Notes under the pieces: model-generated
The model's database searches: none
What the model saw: the letters and a program-made list of their open reading frames with translations, nothing else
Told to the model about the DNA's origin: nothing
Assembly (NCBI GenBank): GCA_004151065.3
Contig: NWUY0300015215.1
Location: 2,303 to 18,703, forward strand
Length of the DNA stretch: 16,401 bases
Source: Larix sibirica
Lineage: Eukaryota; Streptophyta; Pinopsida; Pinales; Pinaceae
Direction of reading: 5' to 3'
Program-made: the position numbers and the translations under genes
In this document: piece after piece, positions 8,433-16,401 of the stretch
Layout: each line of letters starts with the position of its first letter
Numbering within the stretch: the first letter of the stretch is position 1

Positions 8433-8550
8433 TTACAACAACTACAATTGTTATTGCAAGAAGTACAAGAAGATTTAAGTATTCCTCAGGAGCCATTTTT
8501 AGAGACTGGAGGTACTGCTCAACCAGAGGTTATCCCTACTGCACCTATAG
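8433..8550 (+). pseudogene. Exon-like piece, Gln/Leu-rich then acidic-Pro linker
   Basis: Open frame reading L-Q-Q-L-Q-L-L-L-Q-E-V-Q-E-D-L-S-I-P-Q-E-P, then L-E-T-G-G-T-A-Q-P-E-V-I-P-T-A-P-I. It starts after the possible intron that follows 8366 (the acceptor is not certain, with AG candidates at 8459-8460 and nearby) and ends in phase 1 at the donor gtacca (GT at 8551-8552). The leading Q/L repeat suggests a helical segment; the rest is a flexible linker. No family assigned. It continues in frame across a 92-bp intron into the last piece. Confidence 0.5.
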
Positions 8551-8642
8551 GTACCATGAATGAGTTGAATAAAAATTAATATTTTTCGGGTTTATGTATA
8601 ATATAAATGAGCTGATTTATAAATGGGTTGCTTTAATTGTAG
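8551..8642 (+). other. Phase-matched spliceosomal intron (92 bp)
   Basis: GT at 8551-8552, a T-rich tract (ttgctttaattgtag) and AG at 8641-8642. Removing it joins g (8550) to tt (8643-8644) as a valine codon and gives T-A-P-I-V-G-I-D-P-S-T-R without disturbing the frame. The size is typical of a short plant intron. Confidence 0.6.
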
Positions 8643-8806
8643 TTGGCATCGACCCTAGTACTAGGCATCCTACAAGGAGATGTATCTTGTGGTCTAATAT
8701 CGATCTATATGTACTAGAAGAAAGTAGTGGAGAAAATAATGAGTAATTTGATGCCAATGTCAGAATTGTGGACCTTCTGAAAAAGAAAAACCCTAGAAGA
8801 AATTAG
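8643..8806 (+). pseudogene. Probable terminal exon with basic C-terminus
   Basis: In frame after the intron: G-I-D-P-S-T-R-H-P-T-R-R-C-I-L-W-S-N-I, then L-Y-V-L-E-E-S-S-G-E-N-N-E, an in-frame TAA at 8744, then F-D-A-N-V-R-I-V-D-L-L-K-K-K-N-P-R-R-N and a stop at 8804-8806. The basic K-K-K-N-P-R-R end resembles a nuclear-localisation-like tail and would be a natural C-terminus. The single internal stop marks it as decayed, or as a different termination point. Product unknown. Confidence 0.5.
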
Positions 8807-10454
8807 GGTGGTAGGGATTGGCCACTATGTATGGTAGGCACATTTTGTTGCATACAATATTGTATTATATGTATTTTTTCAAGAGGACTAGGATTCATAT
8901 AGCCTAAATTTTATTTTATTATATGTCGGTATTTATGTTTATGTACCTCTATTTTAGATTTATAGTTTTTTGTGATCATCTTTTATATGCATCATTGGAT
9001 GCAAGTCCTTCTTATGTATAATCAACATAATTTTGTAATTAGCCTTTATGATCATTTTCTTTGATTTTTTCATGTCAAGTAAGTTGTATTTGCCTTATTA
9101 AGAAATAGAAAATTTGTAGTCTATCATGTTGAATTGTTTCAAGGTGAGAGACATCTTATTCATTTGGAATTCAATATTTTAGATTTTAGTATCTAGTTCA
9201 TTCCCTAGTTCTTGGTTACTTCAGTTTGTGCTCCATCCTAGACTTGCTCTGGTGTCTCCCACTATTCAAATTTGTACATAGGGTGTTTCATATTGTAGTG
9301 GGGTTTCTATTTGTCATGGTTAGTTGGTATTTTTCCTAACATAAGGGTTTTGTTTCCATTCAAGGTAGTTCTTGAGCTCTTGCATGATCACTTCACTAAT
9401 GTTCATACATTGTAATTTGTTGTTAGTTACTCCCTTCCCTTAATTCTTGCAAATTGACCTTTTCAAGAAAATATTGCATCATTGAGATTCAAATCTTGGT
9501 ATTTGATTGAATTCAACATTTTGTATCACATTTTAAAAACAAGAAATGAATATTTGTTCCAAAATATACAACTTTGCACATATTTTACATGGCATGATAG
9601 CTCCCTAATATGTGCCTATGCATACAAGAAAAAAAGATGGAGATGGAAGTGGCACAGTTGTGATAATTGCTATATTTTTGGGCTAAGTCACCTTGAACCA
9701 TGAGTAGGGTTCCTCCTACACATAAATGGTTGACATATTCAACGCATTCTCAAACCTTTTCCGATGGTGACCTTCAACATAGATTTCATCATGTTATTTA
9801 TTAATGTCAGGAGAAATAAAGACATTAAATTTTATCCTAATTCCCTAAATCTCAACAACACCTCGATTTGATAAGTTCCTAACTATTCCTTTGGAAATAT
9901 CTAAACCAAATCATCCTGTGAAGATTAGGATAGAAACCAATTTTCAATTATCCTAAGCCTGTTGCAGATATATCAATGTCTTCACTTGACGATAAAGACT
10001 CCTCACAAGGAAAGAACTCGCTTCTCAACCATATGATATGACACTTTAATCTTGTCTTAGTTCGGGATTGAAATGTTGTAATATAATCATTATAGAAGAG
10101 GCAGAGAGCGATACCTCAAGCCACTTACCTGTGTCCATAATGGTAAGTTGAAACTATTTTGGGCATAATATTTGAGTTGCATTTCATGGAAAATGACTCT
10201 TGTAATATGAACAATTATGGAAAACCAAGTGTGGTTATGTTTTGAAAATAAAAGAAATGCAAGTTATTTCAAACAAATGGCAATTATAGACAAATTTTTG
10301 AACTATTGTTTCTTATACTTTGTATTATTGGCATGATATCTATGATTGTAAAGTTGAGTTTTTGGTTGATCACATTGAGTAATTTTGAGTGTGAGTTACA
10401 TTTTCAGGAAGTAACATGCCATAATGTTGGTCACATAGATCCTCAGTTATGCAA
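8807..10454. other. Long stretch with no recognisable gene
   Basis: About 1.65 kb of AT-rich sequence. Short open frames on both strands are broken and not protein-like. I see no tRNA, rRNA, tandem array or named element. Part of it may be flanking sequence of the decayed gene ending at 8806 or of the hAT remnant that follows. Confidence 0.5.
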
Positions 10455-10715
10455 AATCACCTTAGCCATGTGAAAATTGGTCAAATCGATTTCAAAGGAG
10501 GGATTTATCCTCTAAATTTGGAACATAAATTTTCTTTAATGATGTCATGAATTCCTTCAATGCCTCTTTGTCAATAGAAGGTATCTTCTTTGTCTTTTTA
10601 ATATCATACCATTTTGGATTAAAGGCATAAAATCCCATTTGAAGAGGTGTTTTTAATTTGTTTCATCGCCCATTATAGATTGTTTTAATTGTGGATATAG
10701 GTTGGGATCTCTTTT
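10455..10715 (-). mobile_element. hAT-family transposase fragment
   Basis: On the minus strand a frame reads N-K-L-K-T-P-L-Q-M-G-F-Y-A-F-N-P-K-W-Y-D (F-N-P-K-W-Y-D at plus 10602-10622), then I-P-S-I-D-K-E-A-L-K-E-F-M-T-S-L-K-K-I-Y, then L-L, a stop and N-R-F-D-Q-F. This is the R-W-N-K-x-x-T-P-L-H-x-x-A-Y-x-L-N-P-K-W-Y block seen in plant hAT transposases and their domesticated relatives (DUF659 type), upstream of the hAT dimerisation region. The Trp of R-W-N is now TGA (plus 10663-10665), and further stops are at 10492-10494 and 10462-10464. Just upstream, L-Y-P-Q-L-K-Q-S-I-M-G appears in a shifted frame. Neither the BED zinc finger nor the dimerisation domain was found, so the element is a short, dead fragment. 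Confidence 0.6.
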
Positions 10716-12240
10716 ATTTATAGTAGTTCCAATATTCTCACACACACAGCCAATTTTTCATACATTTCACGTATACTTAAGCTATTTCATGTATAACTAT
10801 CTTTAATCGTACTTGTGTCAAGAATGTGTTCCTTGATGCTAAATATTATAGTCTGAAGGTCAAACAAAACCTAAACATGGCCTTATCCATTGATTGAAAG
10901 ATGTTGTAAGTTCAAATAAGTTACCATATATCCTTTTCATGTTGTTTGAAATATTGTGTTAAAAATCATCCCAGACTTGGTGGAAGTTCTCTTAGATTAT
11001 GATTAGAACCATCCATCACTGGCATTTCCAAGCAATATGTATCTTTAAGATAATTTCATCACCATGCACAACTTTGATAAGAGACAATGTCAACACCCTT
11101 TCAATGTCCAACAATGTTTGTCATTATGTTATGGAACCAATTAATGTAAAGAGCTATAACACTTTATTAACCATGTCTATGTGCTGCAAAATGTCTCTAT
11201 TCATCCCAGGTTCAATACAACAAGAAAATATTTGTACATATTACCCTGTCATTATGGAAACAATCCCCAAATTTTTAGTGGGTTTCTTATTCTTTTATAC
11301 ATGCAACAAGTGATCTCATCTTCATTTCAAACTCAAGGATAGGATTAAAACATGGTTGTTGAATAAGTCTACAATGATGCTCTCAATAACCTAGAAATGA
11401 GTGATGGCAGAGACCATCGCCAAGAAAAAATCATCCTGCTATAGAATTGCTTCTCATTTCATAGAATTAGGCCAGGATGTTGTTATATTCATATCAAAAT
11501 ACCTAAACCTTCAACAGTGCTCAGAATCGAAAGCCACATCAATAAACATATAAGGGTTGAATATAGATACATGACTATGGTATGGCTCTACAAAACTGGA
11601 TTTGAAACTCTGATTCCATCCTCCCTTATATTGTTTTATCCCAACATATTTTTCTTCATGAGTTCTATGTCATAATACAAGAAATGTCCCCCATTTTATG
11701 CACGAGTATTTGATGTTTGTTTTTTGTTCATGGTACATCCCCAACAAATAGTAGATGGCCTCCCAAAACCACTTCAAAACTGCACATACTTGAAAAAAAA
11801 GTGCATAATTTTCTCCCTTTCACAACCAAACATGTTCAATGTGGTTGTGGTTGATAGATTGATGCCCAGAACCATTCATCATTCCTTTCTTGTTGATTTA
11901 AGTTACTTTTTTAAAGTTCAGAAATCATTTTCTCATAAGTGGACACCCATACAAAATGGGACGTAACACGGATATCATCTTGCAAGGGGTATAGCTCTAG
12001 TAGTTGGGGCCAGAGTTAATTCCATGATCCCCGATGACAATCTTCATGGACTAAAACACTAGGTTTTCACATTGAAACATGAATTCGACATCAAGAACCA
12101 ACTTTAGTGTTCGAAACCTTAAAATAGGCACCATATCCCACTCATTTTACAAATATTCCCTATGGAGGGCCTATGTCATGGTTTGAGGGTCCACACATTG
12201 ACTATGGTATCCAACGATAAATGATATGGCCTACGACACT
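10716..12240. other. Long stretch with no recognisable gene
   Basis: About 1.5 kb. It could include the upstream part of the hAT element on the minus strand, but I could not recover its DDE region or BED finger. Plus-strand frames at 10999-11313 and 11724-11966 are open but do not look like proteins and carry no domain. No repeats or RNA genes recognised. Confidence 0.45.
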
Positions 12241-12586
12241 AACTCTCATTGTTGTAACACAAGAGTTGTGACTCCCAATTGTTGCAAATCTTGTTGTTGT
12301 AGCACAAGAGATGGGACTCCCATTTGTTGCAACTCCCATTGCTATAACACAAGAGTTGTGTCTCTCATTTTCTACAACTCTTGTTGTTGTAATATAAGAG
12401 CTGCAACTCCCATTTACTATAACACAAGTTCTGTGACTTCCGTTGTTGTAACATAAGATTTGTGACTCTTATTTTTTGAAACTCCCATTGTTGTAATACA
12501 AGAGTTGCGACTCTTGTTTACTGCAACACAAATTTTTTCACTCCCGTTGTTGTAACACGAGAGTTGAAACTCCATGTGTGTCATAA
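12241..12586 (+). repeat. 45-bp minisatellite with 14-bp insertions
   Basis: About seven diverged units with the pattern ctcccattgttgtaacacaa, then gagttgtg, then actcccatttgttgcaa. Units start at 12241 (47 bp), 12288, 12333, 12378, 12437, 12482 and 12541. Units 12288, 12333, 12378, 12437 and 12482 are each exactly 45 bp. Two joints (12423-12436 and 12527-12540) carry an extra 14 bp of similar sequence (cacaagttctgtga and cacaaattttttca), which looks like a partial unit. The open Cys/Asn/Thr-rich frame across it is a by-product of a period divisible by three, not a gene. Confidence 0.85.
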
Positions 12587-12620
12587 AATTCTGTTAGAAG
12601 GTTCAATGGGTTATGTGTTC

Positions 12621-13048
12621 CATAACTCCACATCAATTCTTTATAGGTTAACTAATGTTCATTACACTATGCTTGGACGTTCTATCCATGTTTTTTTCAT
12701 TTGAAATCCATTTATAAACATGTCTTATTAGGTGTTTAAATGACGTTCGTTTGACGTACAAGCGGCATGGGTTGAACGTCAATAGCATAATTCTAATGTT
12801 GGTTTGTTATGGGTTAATCGACATTCATTCGACGACGCTTGGACATTACATCTACATTTTTTTTTCGTTCTAGGCATTTAAAAGTGTGGCTTATTGGACA
12901 TTTAATCGATGTTCATTTGACGTAAGAGCGGTGTGGGTTGAATGTTGGTAACATAACTCTAACATTGATTACTTACATCTTAATTGAAATTCATTCCACA
13001 AGGTTTGGACATTATGTCCATGTTTTTTCTTTTCATGGCAATTATAGA
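12621..13048 (+). repeat. 166-bp tandem repeat (satellite-like)
   Basis: The block gcttggac followed by catgttttttt-like sequence recurs at 12671, 12837 and 13003, exactly 166 bp apart. A second anchor (agcgg-tg-gggttga) recurs at 12761 and 12927, also 166 bp apart. Two full units and two partial flanking units are present. Each unit contains the segment (tgtggcttatt near 12885) that is amplified on its own just downstream. The period is close to a nucleosome repeat length, as in many plant satellites. Confidence 0.8.
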
Positions 13049-13370
13049 TGTGGCTTATCAAACATTTGATATATGTTTGGTCCACATTTGTAATGTAGCT
13101 TATCGCAAATTTGACCTATGTTTATTACATGTGTATAACATAGATTTTCAGACATTATACTGACATTTGGACCACATTTTCAATGTAGCTTATCAAACAT
13201 TCCACCAATATTTATTCCGCATTTGCAACGTGGCTTATCGAACGTTTGATAGACGTTGGAACCATGTTTTCAATGTGGTCTTTTGGGCATTTATTCAACA
13301 TTAGGGAATGTCTCTTTTTGGATGTTTCACTGATGTACAATCCACATTTGTAACAAAATAATCCTTGAAA
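13049..13370 (+). repeat. 45-bp tandem array derived from the 166-bp unit
   Basis: Five consecutive units of exactly 45 bp start at 13049, 13094, 13139, 13184 and 13229, each of the form tgtggcttatcaaacattt, then a variable part, then ccacatttgcaa. One or two more diverged units follow to about 13370. The unit start aligns, 164-166 bp away, with the tgtggcttatt segment of the 166-bp repeat, so it is a sub-amplification of that repeat. Confidence 0.85.
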
Positions 13371-15091
13371 ACTCATATGTTGTATTCGATGCTTATTTGA
13401 TGCATTTTAATGTCGCTTAAATGGCATTAAGTTATGGACATTGGGTTTGATGTTTCAAGCCATGTTATTCTAACGCAAAAAACCATCGAACAAGCTTGGA
13501 ATGAGACCCATTTATTTAATAGTGAATGGTGTCACCTAGGAGAATGTTGCTTGCAAATGGTAGCCAACACTCCCTTTTGGAGGGTCCTTTGATATCTATC
13601 AAATCGCTTGCTAACTAACTTGGAACGATGAAGGGAAAATACTTGCTTCTTGAGGAAGAATCTAAGTGAGCTTGAAATTCCAATGGATGGTGAGAATGAT
13701 GATGAAATATGTTTATCTCAAACTGATTATTGAAGCATAACTTTTCTCTTGATTTCTCCTTATGAAATACATGCTCATGGATTCCTTTTATGGGCCAATT
13801 GGTATTCCACAAACAACTAGTTATTAATGTGAATTCTCCTTCTCATGAAGTGGTTTCAAGGTACAAGTATGGGCTATTGAATTCCCAAGCATGTGAAGAA
13901 GGCCAATTTGAATTCCGGAACCAAAATGTGGTTTCCAAGCTTTGAATTCACAGTCAAATTTAATGGTATACATGTTGGTACATCCATGCAATTTTCAAGA
14001 TATTTTCCATGTGATGTCGCATGGGTTTCCTTTTACAAACCTGCTCGATTGGGCCACAATTTGACTTTTTGATTCATTGATTTATTTCACATATTTATAT
14101 TTTATCATGTTGGTTTCTTCATAAATTTCTCGTTGTTTCTACTTCCATGGAGATGAGCAAGGCTTTTGCTCAAAATGTCAGTTTCAAATTCTTAATGCAG
14201 TAAAAATACAAAAGATCATGGACTAAACCTTACGAGTTGCATGTTATATTTCAATGATGTCTCTCTATAATAATCATCAAAATGTCACATGTGTGTGAAA
14301 TCTAGGTGATAACATAAATAATCATAGAATTATCTGGATAAAGATGACAAGGACATTGCCATATAATATAATATACAATTTGGAGTCACGTTATGTAAAC
14401 TTTGAATGGTTTCCCAAACAATGGGGATATTTAGGCAATGATACAAACAATGAGATAAGTGTCCAAAAAGTGACCAAATGAATTGATTGTAAATGTGACA
14501 ACAAGTGGAAGTAACCAACGATAAGGCATGGTGGTAATTTTCTTGAGGACGGATGAATGGTGGAAACATAATGGAACTTTTACAGTATGGATGAAATGGA
14601 TGGTTGCTAATATGTAAAATGAAACAAATAATGCCTCAATATGGGAGTCTTGGGGTGGGATAATGAGTGAGGTGAATAATTATTTGAGGCCAAATTTGGT
14701 GTCATGAACTACATGGACTACTATCCCTCTGTAGGAAAAATGACATGGGTACCAAAATGCACACAGGGTATTAATGGGTGGTAACCCGTCAAGGTAAGGA
14801 ACTATTATTGAGAAAGGATGAATGCAAGGGTGGTTGGGATATGAAACTTTCCCAAACAATGGGAGTCTCATAGGCGTAGAATGGGCTCAAAAATAGGTTA
14901 AGTGCATAATATGTCATAGAGGGGAGTCACCCATATTTTGGTTTGACGATTTTTTCCTTTACGATTGGTTGCACTGGAGAAAATATATGCTATCACTGCA
15001 TCTTAGTCCCACACATATGAAAAAAACTAGTGTAAAAGTGTTTTTGGAAATAGAGCCATAGTGGAAGTATCATATAAAATAAAGATGTGGT
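13371..15091. other. Long stretch with no recognisable gene
   Basis: About 1.7 kb. Frames on both strands are short and not protein-like. Between 14400 and 14880 the phrase tttcccaaacaatggg occurs twice (14410 and 14849), and ggatgaatg-type phrases recur, which hints at a very degenerate repeat, but no period can be set. If the LTR starting near 15092 is a 3' LTR, internal retroelement sequence should lie here; I see no pol domain or clear polypurine tract. Confidence 0.45.
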
Positions 15092-15400
15092 TGTTGAACT
15101 TTGGTTGTCATTGATGTCAACTGATGTCAAAGAGGATTCAATATCCTTGTGCNGTGGTTCCAAAGTGTGCAAGACCCACTATGCAAAGGACCAAGTATGC
15201 GCAAGACCCACAAGGTGTGATACCTCAGTGGCGCATAACATGACAAGTGATGGAAGCATGAATTAAGCTTGACTGTGTAGTAAGGAATAAGGTATGCTAC
15301 GACCAACTTGTGGACATACTGTCTATGCAAGACAAGTATAAATAAGAATCCAAGTTGGAGAGTTGAAGTAAGCTTGAAGATGCGAAAGTGGTAGTACTAT

Positions 15401-15985
15401 GATTTATATAAGATGGTTGCACGAAGACAGAAATGCAACATAATAGATGATGCACAAGATGAAATGATTTATTTGAGACGGTTGCACAAAGAAAAAAATT
15501 CAGTATAGAAGAAGATGCGCAAGACGAAGTGATTTATCTGAGACTGTTGCACGAAGATAGAAATGCAACATAGCAGATAATGCGCAAGACAAAGTGATTT
15601 ATCTAAGACAGATGCAAAAATATAGATATGAAGCATAGTAGAAGATGTGCAGTATGATGAAGTTTATTTGAGACAAGTGCGTAAGAACATAAAGGAAGTA
15701 TCACAGATGGTGTGCAGAAGGTCGTAGATTATTTAAGACATATGCGCCAAGACAGAAGTGTAGCATAGTAGAGGATGCACAGAATGATGTGATTTATTTG
15801 ATACATATGCATGAGATTAGAAAAACAACACAGTATAGGAAGCGCAGTATCAGTTGAGTTTGAAGATGCGTAGAAACATAATAGTATGACAAAAAAATAT
15901 GCAGATTGCAGAATGTTATGAAGTATGAGATCAAGTGTGTAATAAAGTGAAGTACATGATATAGTTCAATGATTGCAAGATCACA
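15401..15985 (+). repeat. 65-bp minisatellite, nine units in strict register
   Basis: Units start at 15401, 15466, 15531, 15596, 15661, 15726, 15791, 15856 and 15921. Each opens with gatttatttgagac or a variant and continues through gttgcacgaagacagaaatg, caacatagtagaagatg and cgcaagacgaagt. Although the units have diverged by point mutation, there is no net indel over 585 bp. Unit-like phrases upstream (tatgcaagacaagtataaat at about 15324; atgcgcaagaccc at about 15197) suggest an older, more decayed extension of the array toward 15165. Confidence 0.9.
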
Positions 15986-16111
15986 ATATATAGAAGGTGT
16001 GCACAATGGAAAGTATTCAGCAAATCTGAAGAGTGTGTGGATCAATAGAACAACATAGAATTATCTTCAATAGATATATTAGGGCGGCAGGACGGGGCAA
16101 GCAACAGGGAG

Positions 16112-16230
16112 TCGGTGCTTCCTTCAGGTCAATTCCTGTAAACTAGGGGGTCGGTGCCTTTTTCCTGTCAAATCTTGTAAATCATGGATTCGGTGCTTCC
16201 TTTAGGTCGTAGAATATAAAACCAGGGGGT
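16112..16230 (+). repeat. 39-bp promoter-proximal tandem repeat
   Basis: The block tcggtgc recurs at 16112, 16151 and 16190. The first two units are exactly 39 bp; the third is 41 bp. Each unit reads tcggtgcttcctt, then aggtca-like sequence, then tgtaaa-like sequence, then a G run. A fourth, weak start (tcgagcctcctt) is at 16231. The third unit contains the TATA box. Confidence 0.8.
16215..16221 (+). promoter_or_regulatory. TATA box of the LTR (predicted)
   Basis: TATAAAA inside the third 39-bp unit, at the position where the first two units read tgtaaact and tgtaaatc. It sits between the repeat-filled putative U3 and the R/U5-like sequence, where an LTR core promoter is expected. Transcription would start some 25-35 bp downstream. 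Confidence 0.5.
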
Positions 16231-16401
16231 TCGAGCCTCCTTCCAATTGGTGCTGGAAAAATTCAGTAGTTGGTTCTTCCATGAATGTAATCTTTATAAT
16301 ATAAGAGCATTCTATGATTTTATCTTGTTTGGGTTTCCACATAAAAACTTTGTGTTCTATTTTTTGAGCATATGTGGATGAATGTTATTGTTTATGTTGA
16401 A

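Larger units (their letters stand above)
15092..16401 (+). mobile_element. Probable LTR of a Ty1/copia-like retrotransposon (runs to or past the window end)
   Basis: Begins with a TG-started block (tgttgaactttggttgtc at 15092) of the kind that opens copia-like LTRs in conifers, as far as I recall. A TATA box is at 16215-16221. Near the end there is an R/U5-like stretch, gtaatctttataatataaga, then cttgtttgggtttccacata and aaaactttgtgttct, a phrase typical of the 3' part of plant copia LTRs. The U3 part is filled by a 65-bp array and, next to the TATA box, a 39-bp repeat. One undetermined base is at 15153. The 3' terminus, primer binding site and target duplication are not visible, so whether this is a solo, 5' or 3' LTR is open. 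Confidence 0.5.

Noticed and set aside
10999-11313. Plus-strand open frame of 104 codons
   Set aside because: No recognisable domain, irregular composition, and it lies opposite the strand of the nearby hAT fragment.
11724-11966. Plus-strand open frame of 80 codons
   Set aside because: No domain or protein-like pattern; probably chance.
12226-12456. Cys-, Asn- and Thr-rich open frame
   Set aside because: It lies in the 45-bp minisatellite; a period divisible by three keeps a frame open by chance.
14330-14871. Possible degenerate repeat based on tttcccaaacaatggg and ggatgaatg phrases, with minus-strand open frames
   Set aside because: Spacings are irregular (for example about 440 and 264 bp), so no unit could be defined, and the frames look non-coding.
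15401-15985. CRISPR-like regular spacing
   Set aside because: The whole 65-bp unit is repeated, without unique spacers between conserved repeats, and the context is eukaryotic; it is a minisatellite.

Overview
The window looks like intergenic nuclear DNA from a large-genome land plant, most likely a gymnosperm. It is AT-rich and has no intact gene, but it contains decayed coding stretches with GT-AG introns whose phases still match, several mobile-element remnants and several minisatellites. A Penelope-like reverse transcriptase fragment lies in the middle. In plants such elements are known to me mainly from conifers (the Dryad family, thought to be horizontally acquired), so a conifer or relative is favoured. 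This is an inference, not a species identification.

Layout. Positions 1-1800 hold two unidentified, broken coding remnants on the minus strand. Positions 1949-3456 hold three copies of a non-coding repeat with a palindromic core. Positions 3683-5802 hold a decayed plus-strand gene. It starts with a SET-type lysine methyltransferase domain (about 3969-4396) and continues through further exon-like pieces, including one exactly phase-matched 122-bp intron. Positions 5815-7370 are non-coding and resemble an LTR-type insertion. Positions 7381-7871 are a Penelope-like element with a large internal deletion and an altered catalytic motif. Exon-like pieces resume at 8046-8806 with another phase-matched intron (92 bp) and a plausible C-terminus; they may be the tail of the same interrupted gene or of a different one.

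Positions 8807-12240 are mostly featureless apart from a minus-strand hAT-type transposase fragment at 10455-10715. Positions 12241-13370 carry a 45-bp minisatellite, then a 166-bp tandem repeat that passes into a second 45-bp array. Positions 13371-15091 show nothing I can name. From about 15092 to the window end lies a probable LTR of a Ty1/copia-like retrotransposon. It contains a 65-bp array in strict register (15401-15985) and a 39-bp repeat whose last copy holds the TATA box.

No functional system can be claimed. The most notable items are the SET-domain gene with its unusual downstream region, the Penelope remnant, and the nested tandem-repeat architecture, including a promoter that seems to be built from repeats.
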